Positions 17,588-27,839 of a stretch of DNA of 28,334 nt are shown here, piece after piece. Made by a program: the position numbers and the translations under genes. Source of the DNA: Spirogloea muscicola (taxonomy: Eukaryota; Streptophyta; Zygnematophyceae; Spirogloeales; Spirogloeaceae); NCBI GenBank assembly GCA_009602725.1, contig WELB01000278.1, positions 49,304 through 77,637 of the forward strand. The letters run 5' to 3'. The notes beneath the pieces are model-generated. The model ran no database searches. It was not told the origin of the DNA and saw only the letters and a program-made list of their open reading frames with translations. Each line of letters opens with the position of its first letter. The stretch's first letter is position 1.

Positions 17588-17950
17588 CCTATACACGCAG
17601 TTAGGGGTTAGTACGTCTTTATTGAGTTCGAACCTCAGGGGTTTAGGAACTACCCCCCCACATAGTGGAGCGCCAACGCACACGGTGTACTCAAGTGCAT
17701 CACATAGCACAGCGGAAGTCTTACTTGAGGCACCGCCAGAAGGCGGCGACTCTACAGAGGGTCTGGGATTAGTAGCCGGCCCCAGATGGGCCGCAACCGT
17801 GGCACCTACGGAGAGCCGGTGATGTTCGCAGCGACGGGCTGCAGCGACGGGCTGGGCAGCAGACGGCAGCAGCAGAGCTGGGGCGGCGCCTGCGGCAGCA
17901 GGCAAGCAGGGCTATGCCTCTCTCGGGGCGTCACTGGTTCGACTGAAAAG
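17588..17950 (-). repeat. Diverged LTR (family 1), isolated
   Basis: In plus sense it follows the order of the right arm at 2784-3177: TTAGTACGTCTTTATTG, GGGGTTTAGGAACTA, CACAGCGGAAGTCTTAC, GGCGGCGACTCTACAGAGGG, GAGAGCCGGTGATGTTCGC, then a GCAGC-rich minisatellite and GCCTCTCTCGGGGCGTCACTG. Clearly older than the 2.3-3.2 kb copies. ORFs across it are repeat translations. Confidence 0.65.
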
Positions 17951-18640
17951 CATGATCAGCACTGGCACTTAAGCGAAGCACTGCTGAGGACTCTGCTCAA
18001 GAACGTGGAGGCTATCTCTACGACTAAGGACAGAGGATTTCATCAAAGGAGGTCCATACGCACGGAATAGGAATAAGGAGGGGGCCTTCCAGACAGCCGT
18101 TCACGCCTCCTCGGCCCTCCTCGACCCTTTCTCCTTGGCGTGTCACAGTGCCAGTACAGGTAGCGGAGGCTCGGGCGAAGGTGGCGGCACGTGTACTCTG
18201 CTCCCCGCTTGGAGAAGAGCGGGGGCCACCCATGACCTCCTCAACATGCAAGCCACCCATGAACTCCTCAACATGCAAAACTCAGCATCATCCTGGACGC
18301 GATCCACTTTGGGTCGCCTCCCAGTCAGATCTGGGTCGACGGCCCCTACAAAACGTGAGTGGTGACCAATACACCCGGCAGCCGCCCCGCATTCCGAAGA
18401 AAGTGGTCACACACGGAAGCTTTCTACCACATAAAATCTGGTCCCTTTAGCCTTGAAAGTAGGGCCCGCAGAAGCCAACATAAAGGACTTAAACTACGTT
18501 GACCATCCGCTGGAGATTTCTGTCCTTCTCGCAGGTGGCATTGACGTGGCGTTGACATAACGTTGGCTTGACATTTTGCACCGGCTGCCTTAAATAGCCA
18601 TCGCCTCCTTCCGAACAGCTTCTTTCCGGATGAGCTCCGT
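17951..18640. other. No recognised gene
   Basis: Only short overlapping frames are seen. The plus frame 18135-18365 contains the 27-bp tandem repeat listed separately. Nothing else is identifiable. Confidence 0.5.
18225..18278 (+). repeat. 27-bp in-frame tandem duplication
   Basis: GCCACCCATGA-CTCCTCAA-CATGCAA twice (18225-18251, 18252-18278) with one mismatch. In the open frame 18135-18365 it encodes ATHDLLNMQ then ATHELLNMQ. The frame itself is unrecognised. Confidence 0.85.
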
Positions 18641-18770
18641 ACTGTGCTGCTCACCCGACTGTGTGCACTTTCCTGTCCTGGATTGACCTCTCTCAGTCGC
18701 CACCGTCCCCCTCGCGTGCGCCTTATTGCAGCAAAGGAGGTTGCCTTGCATCTGCATGCTAGGCGAAGCG
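18640..18770 (+). mobile_element. Highly degenerate LINE tail
   Basis: CTGCTCACCCGACTGTGTGC resembles the RLLTR-stop/3' UTR start. TTGACCTCTCTCAGTCGCCA (18685 region) aligns with the hairpin segment, and VALHLHARRSA (18735-18770) resembles the ALHLRAGRA box of another copy. Each match is weak; together they suggest an old remnant. Confidence 0.35.
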
Positions 18771-19218
18771 CTGCTTGGAGCCGGTGGTCGGGCAATGCAT
18801 GGCGGTCGTGCGGCGCTCAAGCTTGCCACAAAACACCGTCGCACATGCGTCTGGCATTCCTTATCAATATGGGGTTGCTGAATAAGTGTTGCTTCAGCAT
18901 AAGTTTCCCAGCATGTGGATGGCGCTTGAGATGGCAGCCTACGTGGTTCACTCAATCTAGTCCTGCGATGTACAGTAAATTCAAGATCAAGGGGTTTCAA
19001 GTTCAAGTCGACAGTGTGTTCCTTATCACTGGCTCCTTCGTGATGCCTTCTCTGGTCATGATTGGCGGACTGGCTTTACAAACCCTCGCCCGGTCCTGAC
19101 GCTTGGGGAACGAATCATGCCAAATGTTACTGCATGGCTCCTTGCTACAGTGAGTGATTATTGCAGCAGGTAGCTTCACTTTGAATGCTAACCGACATTG
19201 CACTATGGAGCAGTGTAA

Positions 19219-19917
19219 TCACAGAGCAGCTGAAGAGACATCTATAACCATCCTCGTCAGCCTGCACGACAAAGTCACACGTAAATAATCAGTCGCGGTA
19301 ATCCTAAATACTGACCCACCAGACAAGAAGGCCGCAGCTTGCTGCCATGACCAGTAGGACGAGAGCTCAAGTCTACTGCCCATACCAACCTCGCCTGGCC
19401 TCCTCCAAAATTTCATTCGCAGTTGTATTCTGCATGCAAGTGTTGCTCTAGCTGCAGCGTTTCTGGCTCTACAACAAGAGTGCATGCTCGTATAGCAGCC
19501 TCCGCAATGATGCAGCACCACTGACGGACTCGCCTAGGCCTTTGGATCCGTGCACTTGGCTATCAGTACGCTGTTCTGAGCTGCTTGCAGGATTCTTGCT
19601 AGGCTGCTAAATGCAAACTCGTGCCCCTGCTCGAGCTCTCCCGAACCACTCAGGTGACTTTGACTAGCTGTTCTGAATGCCTCTCTGACTGCCCGACAAG
19701 TCTGCCCCCCCAAATTCTTGACCCCAAAACTGCATACTTTGACAATTACTAGCTTGTAAGTCATGCTTGCATTCCTGTGCGTGGTTCCGCATGCAGAATG
19801 CTCTGACATAGAGACTACCTGAGATACTTCTGATGCTACCTGAGATACGATCTCCTCAGGGATGCCATATTCGGCAATTTCCTGGAGGCGGGTATACAGT
19901 GGCCACTTACACTGCAT
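19219..19917 (-). pseudogene. Unrecognised gene-like open frame with one in-frame TAG
   Basis: From ATG at 19917 the minus strand is open for 127 codons (YTRLQEIAEYGIPEEIV, SQVASEVSQVVSM, KLVIVKVCSFGVKNLGG, FAFSSLARILQAAQNSVLIA). It meets a TAG at 19534-19536 and stays open in the same frame for a further ~104 codons to 19219. The amphipathic, compositionally balanced first part looks more protein-like than the surrounding shadow frames. A 21-bp tandem repeat (CTACCTGAGATAC at 19815 and 19836, plus strand) produces the SQV-SEVSQV pattern. I recognise no domain. The initial ATGCAGTGTAAGT also contains a good splice-donor sequence, so it could equally be non-coding. Possibly a host exon, a decayed gene or chance. 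Confidence 0.3.
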
Positions 19918-19949
19918 CCATCACGACTGATTCAGCACAGTGTTGACGG

Positions 19950-20200
19950 ACTACATACGCGGAGGGTCGACTTGGTGGCCACCATGCCGGGCAAAGGCCT
20001 GCGCATCATCGTGATATGGTCATCACAGCTGTGGTTGACCCATCCAATCCGGGGCTCACAGCTTCATAAGCTGGGCATGCAGCAGCAAACGCCGCTCGTG
20101 GCAAGGAGGCCCAAGTATGCAGACCACACGGAAGGAGACGAGTTCGCTCCACTGGCCATCGACGTCCGCGGTGTATCAGTGGCTGGTACAAGTGGCTGAC
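19950..20200 (+). mobile_element. LINE fragment U: RLE core
   Basis: The plus strand reads RRVDLVATMPGKGLRIIV (about 19963 on), then frameshifts to VVDPSNPGLTAS, then ARRPKYADHTEGDEFAPLAI and DVRG before losing similarity. First acidic residue present; the DVV second box is damaged. No tail or 3' UTR follows directly, so it is truncated on both sides. Confidence 0.72.
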
Positions 20201-20333
20201 CCCACGTTGAATTTACCCATTTCACATGATGAGGTTATATATCTTCTCTAATCTGATAAGGGGTCAGCAAGCTATCAATAAGGAGTTCAAGCTTTTGTAT
20301 ATCCAGGAGGCGATAAGGACCTTCGAAATCATC

Positions 20334-20396
20334 GTACATCTCCTTCAGACCTTGTTCATTCCTTTGGGCTGGCCTCTCCCAGCCACCAGTACATCT
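20334..20396 (+). mobile_element. Minimal 47-bp LINE-tail insertion with 8-bp TSD
   Basis: GTACATCT at 20334-20341 is repeated at 20389-20396. Between them, 20342-20388 is only CCTTCAGACCTTGTTCATTC, CTTT and the hairpin GGGCTGGCCTCTCCCAGCC with ACCA. It is the shortest apparent insertion of the family here and defines a minimal mobilised tail. Downstream, 20397-20790 shows nothing recognisable. Confidence 0.75.
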
Positions 20397-20794
20397 GGCC
20401 GCGCTTGCCCCACATAAATATAGCTTGTCTACCCGCATCAATTCGTAGGAAACTAAGTGTACTGTAATCTCCCAAGTAGTTCTGCGCATTCACATCATGG
20501 TATTCCTACTACTTTCGGACCCTTCTTACCTGGCACTATGCTGTAAAGGGCCTCACGTTCAAAGTAGTACGCTGTTCTATTCACCTCTCCTCTTGACCTG
20601 GCTTGCGCGCCACGCGGGGTCCAGCCGGCGCGCGGCGAGTAGGCTAATTTCAGCAGCTGGCGCAGGTGTATATGTGCCATACCATATCTTTACTGCAATT
20701 CTTTGCCTACGCCTTGCAAGTAAGATTAGGCCGTGCTCTAGCTGATGCCTCTGCCTATCGGCAAGGGACTGCTTCCTAGCTGCTAGACTTCATG

Positions 20795-20895
20795 ACTTGC
20801 GGCTGCTTACCAGGTTTACTAAGTGAGCACCCCTTGTCTTGTGGTACTTTCTCAGCTGTGTGTTTCAGTCGTTCCGGCCCGCTCGAACCTTGTCC
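20795..20895 (+). mobile_element. LINE fragment V: last codons and partial 3' UTR
   Basis: TTGCGGCTGCTTACCAGGTT (LRLLTR..) with a damaged stop region, then GCTGTGTGTTTCAGTCGTTC and CGGCCCGCTCGAACCTTGTC. It breaks directly into fragment W before the hairpin. Confidence 0.65.
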
Positions 20896-21145
20896 TTTTT
20901 CCTATATGCAGCGGCAAGTGGCACGCGCGTCGCATCTGCGTGCCGGTCGAGCATTGGCCGCAGCCTCTGGCTAGGCCAGGGGACCCGCTACCCGGAGACT
21001 TGTGCCTCCGACCTGCGGTTGCTCGACAGAGGTTACTGAGTCCTTCGTGGCTACGTGATTCACCGTGTACTCGAGAGCTTTCTCTGGCCCCCTCGAAATT
21101 TGTTCATTCTTTCTTCTGGGCTGGCCTCTCACAGCCACCGCGGTC
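20896..21145 (+). mobile_element. LINE fragment W: tail and 3' UTR
   Basis: Plus strand: QRQVARASHLRAGRALAAAS, then after a one-base shift QGTRYPETCASDLRLLDRGY-TGA (stop near 21038). The QGTRYPET variant is shared with fragment G, which suggests one subfamily. The 3' UTR has CCTTCGTGGCTACGTGATTC, TGGCCCCCTCGAAATTTG and hairpin GGGCTGGCCTCTCACAGCC (21118-21136). Confidence 0.82.
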
Positions 21146-21244
21146 TACTGGAAGCGTCCTTTCTATATCAGTGGGTGATTACTCGTCATGGGCGAGCACA
21201 TTCTTCGTGTGAGAGAAACAGAAAAGGCAAAGAGGGCTCAAGTC

Positions 21245-21485
21245 ACAGAACAAAATGAACAATTGAATAGGGACTCCAGTACCATGTTTGGCCGCATGTC
21301 TGGAAGACGGACATGATGCCTGACACCCTCATCGCCGGATGATACCCAGCCTTGCAATATAACGAATTGTGTCCCTTAGTAGGTCGTGGGTGGCATTGCG
21401 TTGACCTCAACACAACTGAGCATGTGGGCAGCAATATCGAAGCTCATCATCAGATCTATGCTCACACTTGCACTTGTGGATGCCG
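21245..21485 (-). mobile_element. LINE fragment X: zinc finger segment
   Basis: The minus strand reads HKCKCEHRSDDELRYCCPHA (about 21480-21420), then QRNATHDLLRDTIRYIARLG, aligning with CECG...HLLRC and R-TAAHDLLRDAM of fragment A. A stop and shifts are present. The region lacks RT and nuclease on either side. A G8 run (21497-21504) lies just upstream. Confidence 0.65.
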
Positions 21486-21609
21486 GCTAAGCAAAGGGGG
21501 GGGAGGCCGAGATGGTGATGAACTGCTGTGCAGAAGAGGTCGTCGGGAAGCCAAAGAGTCTTGGTACAGCGGAAGAGCATTCGACCGCGTTTTACAATTC
21601 TGCAGATTC

Positions 21610-22110
21610 CCTGTGTGCTTTAGCCCTTTCCCTGGCCCCTTCGAACTTTGAGCATTCATTTTACTGGGCTGGCCTCTCCCAGCCACCGCCCTCTCCTGAA
21701 AGCGTCTATCTTCAACAGTTAAGAGCAGCACCAGCGGCTGAACGAGCAGTGTTGACGGCCACCGACCCTGTCGCGGTGCTCTAGGTGGCGCTTTTCGGCC
21801 CTGTCGGACCTTGTCCATGCTTTTCAGGCTGGCTGTTCACAGCCCTCGCGCCATTTTGGGGAGCCACTACTTTATTGTCCCCCACCCAGTGGCCACTTGA
21901 GTCGCTGTGTGTCGCTTTGCGCTTCAGTGTCCCTCGAAGCTTGTTCATCTGTTTACTGGGCTGGCCAGGCAAAGTCATTGCCCTCTACTGGAAGAATCTT
22001 TCTCTCGTCTTGTCCTCGTGTACTTTATTGCCTCACTGGCCCCTCCGAACTTCGTACATCTGTTTCTGGGCTGGCCGAACACAGCCATCGCCCTCTACTT
22101 GAAGAGTCTT
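21610..22110 (+). mobile_element. Array of four LINE 3' UTR modules
   Basis: Four successive plus-strand tails with hairpins at 21666-21684 (GGGCTGGCCTCTCCCAGCC), 21827-21845 (GGCTGGCTGTTCACAGCCC), 21958-21980 (3' arm broken) and 22068-22086 (GGGCTGGCCGAACACAGCC). Upstream boxes TGGCCCCTTCGAACTTTG and CGGCCCTGTCGGACCTTGTC recur. Spacing of ~110-162 bp resembles the tandem modules at 9230-9583. No ORF tail separates them, so they are either serial 5'-truncated insertions or a tandemly repeated 3' UTR. Confidence 0.72.
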
Positions 22111-22129
22111 TCTTCTTGGGCTGGCCTAT

Positions 22130-22480
22130 CTTTCACAGGATGCGCCTTGCAACATCCCTGCAGCGGTCCTTAGCATTTGCCTTCCACTTGCGTGCAGGTC
22201 GGGCCTTGGCTGCTGCCTCTGGGTTCTGTCAGGGCGACGCTCCGCCTTCTGCTTATTCTAATTTGCACTTGCTGATTTGAGGTTATTGAGCGCCTCTTGC
22301 TGACGTCTTAAAGACTAGTATTCTGCTTCTTACGCCATCCGGCCTTTTCAGGCCTTTCGGAACTTGTCCATTCCTCTTGAGCTGTTGTAATTCAGGCCTT
22401 GATGTTACGTTTGGTTGACCTCTCACAGCCAATGCCATAGACTGGAAGAGCTGTTCTCTTTTACAGCCATTGCCCCATTC
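22130..22480 (+). mobile_element. LINE fragment Z: tail and 3' UTR
   Basis: Plus strand: FHRMRLATSLQRSLAFAFHL, RAGRALAAASGFCQGDAPPS and SNLHLLI-TGA-GY-TGA (premature stop at the usual LTRGY position). The 3' UTR has GCGCCTCTTGCTGACGTCTT, CGCCATCCGGCCTTTTCAGG and a degenerate hairpin (22412-22430, TTGGTTGACCTCTCACAGCC) followed by GACTGGAAGAGCTGTTC. Confidence 0.8.
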
Positions 22481-22499
22481 TGGAAAAGATGATCGTTGC

Positions 22500-22712
22500 T
22501 CTCCTAAAAAATGAATGCGGCAGCTGAAGTCAAAGAGCGGCTGTAAAAGCTAACCAGATGCATACAGGTGTTCATGACGGAGCCAGAGGCTAGGCAGACA
22601 GGGCGCTCCTATTAGCGTCTTTCTTCTGGTACCCCCGTTTGTTTCAAATACACGAGATTTTCCCGTGTCAGCAGTAGGAAGCCAGATGAGCTGACGGGAG
22701 GATGAGCAACTG
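22500..22712 (-). mobile_element. LINE fragment AA: last codons and 3' UTR, related to B
   Basis: The minus strand carries CAGCTCATCTGGCTTCCTAC (SDFLLLT-equivalent, frameshifted), a 39-bp insertion relative to fragment B, then GCCTAGCCTCTGGCTCCGTC, ATGAACACCTGTATGCATCT and a degenerate hairpin. Both B and this copy end in a CCATTTTTT/CATTTTTT run. B and AA form a subfamily with its own 3' UTR. Confidence 0.7.
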
Positions 22713-22734
22713 AAGGAGAGAGAAAAGCGCGGCC

Positions 22735-22800
22735 GAATTGACTGGTGGCTGGGAGAAGCCAGCCCAAAAGGAATGGACAAGGTCAAGAGAGGCCACCACG
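22735..22800 (-). mobile_element. LINE 3' UTR tail AB
   Basis: Minus strand: CTCTCTTGACCTTGTCCATT, CCTTTT and hairpin GGGCTGGCTTCTCCCAGCC (22765-22747), then ACCAGTCAATTC. No ORF tail. Upstream (22800-23050) is GC-rich, open on both strands and unrecognised. Confidence 0.72.
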
Positions 22801-23050
22801 TGGAGGGCCTCCCGAGGCTGCTGCGACGCACATCGCTGCACCCCACCCCTCGCGGCACTGCGGCGCCAGCCATCTCAGCCTTCTTGGACGCATCTTGTAG
22901 ACCCATGCGCCATAGAGGGCATGTCGGGCGGCTGCCTGCCGGTCGGGCACGGGGCTCTCCAGAGCCTGAATGGCAGTTGGCTGAGAGTGCTGCGCTGAGG
23001 CTGAGTCGGAGGCTGCCGTCGCTCAACTTTGGCTCAGCGCGTGCAGTTGA

Positions 23051-25900
23051 GCAGTGATGTCGCTGGATGAGGAGTGCTGGGGCTTTCAGACTGGAGGACT
23101 GTCGAGGCGCCTGAATGGGGACGGAATGTCACGTCCGGCCGGGTCGTCAGGTTGAGCATCCAGGTGAAGCAGCTGCCCTCCTGTCTGGCGTGTACTGGAG
23201 CCTGAGCACCAGGATTGGCACTAGTCAGAGGTTTTCTGGTGACGATTGTTGCGCTGAAAGACCCACCCTTTTGCAGTGATGCTTATAGCTGCTTACGCAT
23301 TGTTGCCTAGCCTAGCTAACACCTTTCCATAGCTGGCCGGCCAGCAGGCTCCCTTGTGAGTACCTGTTCTTGCTGACAGATTGCATCCTGGTGAAGGCTT
23401 TGCTGTCGTCATCAACAGAAGCCAACGAAGTACTTATTTCCTTGATCTGGCAGGTGGCACCCCGCCCATCCCCCTCAAGAATTGAGGTGCCTCTTTCACC
23501 ATGAGCCCCAGTCCTCATGGTGGTAAGCTGGAGACTTAGTCTTCGCCCCTCCTCTCGGACGGATTGTCGGCTTGAGGGCCTGCTTACACCGTCCTTCAGA
23601 ATCCTCTGCAGCAGCCTTGCTGATTATCAGCCCGCAGACCATAGCCTGAGGGTGCTAAACTGGCTGCCTTTCACGATCGAGGAAGCTGGAACCTGGCTCA
23701 CTCAGGGACCTCCGCTTGGGATGGCAGACCACACCACCACAGCCACACAACGCCACATCTTACGGTGAGCCCGTGATTGTGGTCAAGCTGTCTTTAAAGG
23801 CGGGCTTCTGAGGCTGCAATTGCCAAAAGTCAACCAAGAATCTAGATGAACAGCACGGTAGGTGTCAGATGTCGACTGGCTCTGCTGCTACTCTTTACCG
23901 GGGCGCTTGCTAAGGGGTTATAGTTATGCAAGCGCCATCTCCTACTTGTTGACTGGTGATGACCTTGTGCTTTGTTTGCGAAGCTGCTGGCTTATCCTAC
24001 TGCTACGAGATTTGCATTGCTTGCGAAGAGCCACATTGGTCAACAGTTTGAAGAGGGAAGGTAGTTGTGCACCTCTGCCATGATCCAGCTGGGCCTTCAA
24101 GGCTATGACAGGCAGCTTAGCATCTCAAAGACGTCCAGTAGCTCTTATGATGACGACCTTCATGATAGCTACGGTCCATCCAGCCAATACACCAGCAAAG
24201 GCCATGGTGTTGCTCCGGCTTGGAATGATGTTATACATATCGCTCTTCATGTCTCTCTCCCCGATGAAGAGGAAAAGTAAGCCCTCAAAAGGCCGTGAAG
24301 GACATCACACCAGGTGTGGCAACAGCCGAGCCAGCCAGGCATACCAGCCAAGAGGAGGCTCTGTCCATGGGTCGGCTGCCGGTGTACAAGGTTCTTGCGC
24401 TGTGCCCAAGAGACTGTGAGAGTACATCTTACCTTGCCCTAAGCCAACCGGCCAGGCGGGATGTGCATTCTCCGCAAGGTCAGTCTGCCTAGCTTTTGCT
24501 GCTCGGGGAGCTATACAACCTGCAAGTCATTGACAGCTTGGCCACTGTGCTTAGGCCCCTTCCACTGGCCACTCAGGGCCTCTATCACACATACATGCTC
24601 CATTCCCCTTCCTAGCGCAGTCAGCGAAATTGCACTGATCTGAACATGCTGCAACAACATTGTCTGCAACATGGTGGCAGCCTTTGATCAGCTGGGCAGT
24701 GGACCTCGCTGTCCTTATACTCCTGAGACATCATATATAAATTTTTGAGCCCAGTTCAGGCGGCTGGTTCTGCACTTGGCTGACACTTGCACTTGCTTCC
24801 AGAATAGGAAAATACGGGAGAGTCTTACTAATGGCAGGGGGGGTGAGCATTTGACGTGTTTAGGCTCCACTCCAGGCTCCTGAGGATGACACCACCGATC
24901 CCTCTGAAGATGACCACCTGAGCTACGTGCAGTGATCACAAAATGCCTCAGACTGCAACCAAGATCGTTCGTCGCCCATTTTGTGCACAGAATCCTCAGC
25001 CAAGGCATCAGTGCTTCCCAACATGGTGGTTTATCACCATCCCCAGCCGCTCAGAGAAGGCAGAAAGTGGAGGACATATGAATCATATGCCTGCAGGCTT
25101 CTATTTCTGCGCGCTAACTCACAAGGGGTGAGCTCCACCGCCTGTCCGGCCGCCATTGACCCCCTGCTGTTCAGACCTCGGGCGCAAATCGAGTGAAGCC
25201 ATTGGGCGTGTTACTTTGAATGGATTTCACGAAAAGCAGTTGGGATCTCTGAACAATTGATTGTGCCGATCTAGAGTCCGTCTATCAATGTATGGCGACT
25301 TGTTATTTAGTGCCGGGCACGCTCACCTGCCGATTGAAGCTACAGCTCTGAGCCCCTGACTGTACGGAGCCATGTCATCCATATCAATGCTCCTCTTGCA
25401 TGCTCCAAACAAGAAGGCATGTTATTGCCAGGTCTTTGAGCACGGCGCAAGCACGTACAGCCAAGCGTGGTGAGCATTCAACATACGCATCACCCTGCAT
25501 GTCACGGTCAAATTCTCAATTGAACACATTTTCAGGACTGCCACTTGCAAAGACCGAGCACTTAATTGAGAAGATGGTTAACTGCGTGCATGTAGTGCTC
25601 GGGGGCCGCAAGACTATTTCACACAGTTAGTGTGTACAGTTGGTGTCTTGTCTTTGTTGAAACAAGATACTAATGTACCTGTGCACGTGCATACCTGCAT
25701 CGAGCTGTGAAGCTGTTGATGCAACCCTACCAATGTATAGCTCTGCACATACTACGGAATGAGTAACCCTGAAGACCATACACCTTCAAACATCCTGCGA
25801 TGCCAGTGAAGCATATTATGTAAGATAGTTGAGAGTACCAGCACAGTACCTCAAATCCATTTCTCACTCGAGGATGTGCTTGTCCCAGTCTGCAGTTTGC
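23051..25900. other. Unrecognised lower-GC DNA
   Basis: No LINE or LTR signature and no gene I can name in 2.8 kb. Short frames exist (23517-23768, 23862-24083 and 24065-24419 plus; 24124-24304 and 24715-25008 minus) but none has recognisable motifs or a convincing exon-intron structure. This may be host intergenic or intronic DNA. Confidence 0.5.
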
Positions 25901-25901
25901 G

Positions 25902-26654
25902 TTGACTACCTCTTTAGCCTGGGCCATTTACAAAGATTGCCTCCTATTCCATTCTTTCAGACAAGATGAGGAGCACAATATGACCAGTGTAGGAAAATTA
26001 GTGTTCCTGGACCATGCTCACAATCTTGCAGTTGCATACTCTCAATCTTGCAGTTGCATACTTGGTTCGTTTAAAGATCTGATTGAAGAGAGCATCTTAC
26101 TGAAGAGGTCTATCCCTCAGCGTGGCAGAGGGAAAGTCCATTTGTGCGCTGCTAGCACCAGTCACTTTAGACTACTTACTGTCCTACACTTTGACCGCAC
26201 GGACAATAACCATTGCCAAATGCGTCATGTCATCTGTACCGGCGGACCCCATCTGCAGACGAAAAGAGTCTTGGCGCTGGAGCAACGAGATGAGCAGAAT
26301 GAGGTGTTTATAGGAGCTCCATCCTCGGCAGATCAACAAGCCCTCAAGACGACTCCTGTGCTTCGCTTTGGTCGACACTTTGCACTCTACATGGAAGCAT
26401 TGAGTGAGGCCTGCGTAGCTAACCAAGAGGACGCTGAGGCACGGGACAATGAAAGTGCCTGTGCCAGCCGCAGCAACGACCTACTGAGCACAACCAAGTA
26501 CTGTGACGGGTTTCACACGATCTCTTCATATCGTGCAACCTGGCGTCCAGGGACCATATGGATGGTCGACATATCAAGTCTCTATAAACACTTTCGTGCT
26601 GAGATACTCTTTGAGAGGTCAGCACGACGCGGTTATCTGCCTGCTGGGTATTGA
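25902..26654 (+). CDS. Hypothetical 250-codon open frame, unrecognised
   Basis: Longest open frame not explained by a recognised transposon. ATG at 25902, TGA at 26652-26654. The predicted protein has an acidic middle (EQRDEQNEVF, NQEDAEARDNES), no signal peptide or membrane segment, and no family motif I recognise. A 22-bp-period repeat near 26021-26062 encodes a partly repeated segment in shifted frame, which argues against strong coding constraint. The end, RSARRGYLPAGY, is not a LINE tail. Length alone is suggestive, but a chance frame is possible in 28 kb read six ways. No neighbouring exons could be assigned. Confidence 0.25.
   Translation: MTTSLAWAIYKDCLLFHSFRQDEEHNMTSVGKLVFLDHAHNLAVAYSQSCSCILGSFKDLIEESILLKRSIPQRGRGKVHLCAASTSHFRLLTVLHFDRTDNNHCQMRHVICTGGPHLQTKRVLALEQRDEQNEVFIGAPSSADQQALKTTPVLRFGRHFALYMEALSEACVANQEDAEARDNESACASRSNDLLSTTKYCDGFHTISSYRATWRPGTIWMVDISSLYKHFRAEILFERSARRGYLPAGY
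26021..26062 (+). repeat. 20-bp duplication
   Basis: CAATCTTGCAGTTGCATACT at 26021-26040 and 26043-26062, separated by CT. Confidence 0.88.
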
Positions 26655-27838
26655 AGTACAATCAGTAAGGCTTACTGTTGACAAAGAATACGAAGGCTGG
26701 AATCTGGTCAACTTACCGCGGAAGGTCTCAGCACCACTTCCAGATCTTGCTGGAGTCAATAGATTCTTCGCAGAGGGTCTCAGCTATTTCCAGATCTTGC
26801 TGGAGTTGGAATAGTTGCACTGAAGGTCAGGCTGTTTTGGCTACCTCCACTCTAATGACTTTCTAACCCCCATAAACGACGTGTACATGTCGTGATTGGC
26901 AGCTCTTAGGCAGCCTCCAGACAATAGGTCATGGCCAAGTCCTCAAGCTCATCACGAAGCACCGACGCTTGAGATTTTCTTGCAATATTAGCATGACGTT
27001 TGTGTAGCTCGCTCTGCCTGCTGAGCACTTACTCTGGTAAAGCCATGGAGCTACCTATTCAAGTCCGATGATGCGCCATGCGACGGGGCTCCATGGATGT
27101 CTGGAATTAGTCAGCAGCCGTCCTATGGGCGCGGCTACCACTGGGGTTGGCCTACAGGCGACTGCCTGCAGATATCCTCTTTGCCTTTCTTAGGAAACTG
27201 TCCTGAGTCAAGCTAGCCTGTCAAGCTAGCCTGCATGCCCCTCTTCCTGCCCATCCGTCCGACCTGCTGCAGCTCAGGCAGAACACTCTCGGCAGCTGCC
27301 GCGCAGCGTTCTCTTGCCGGAACCCTCGGCCGGATTAAGCCTTTGCTTTGTCTGAGTCATCTTGGGCTGCGTGCTTTCTGGCTCTTTTGCATCTCTAGCT
27401 TGCGCTTGACAGGAGGCTGAGAGAAGTGGCCCTCACTCCCGACACCCTCTGTTGTTCTGATAGTGCACTTCGATCTTGCAGCTAGACTACTTGTCTCAGC
27501 GTTTGTGCAGCGCTCTTGCTCAGAACCTGAGATGCAGTACCGTATAGCTGCCCTGGTGGCACATACGTTGTGGTTCCGCCGAGGGCCCGTGTTCCTGCCC
27601 AGCCGTCCTCAGACGGGCTTGAAGGTGCAGGGCATGTTACCAGCTGATCACAAGACATCCTTGATGCCCTGATGCCCACATCCTTTCGAGACTCATCCTT
27701 CTGAGAGAAGGCGCGCGGTTCCGCCCGCTCGTTGGTGACGAGGTCGAAGTACCCTCTCGGTCGAAAGGGAAGAGAGAAAGGGAAGGGCTGAAGCACGGCT
27801 CGACAGTCACGTGTCGCCTGGAAACACTGGCCGGAAAT
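26655..27838. other. No recognised gene; small duplications
   Basis: Contains a duplication of GGTCTCAGC...CCAGATCTTGCTGGAGT (26723-26755 and 26776-26806) and a 13-bp tandem GTCAAGCTAGCCT (27207-27219, 27220-27232). Short frames at 27235-27420 and 27463-27672 overlap minus frames and show no motifs. Confidence 0.5.
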
Positions 27839-27839
27839 G

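Noticed and set aside
17620-17640. GAGTTCGAACCTC as a possible tRNA T-arm
   Set aside because: It lies inside the diverged LTR at the position of the family's CTTATTGGTTTCGGTC segment; no acceptor or anticodon stem is seen.
21785-22280. Plus-strand ORFs of 88-127 codons with repeated GWP/GLA-type peptides
   Set aside because: The recurring peptides are translations of the GGGCTGGCC hairpin in successive 3' UTR modules, not a repeat protein.
22550-23057. GC-rich frames on both strands between 22550 and 23057
   Set aside because: The proximal part is LINE tails AA and AB; the rest is open on both strands from composition and has no motif I recognise.
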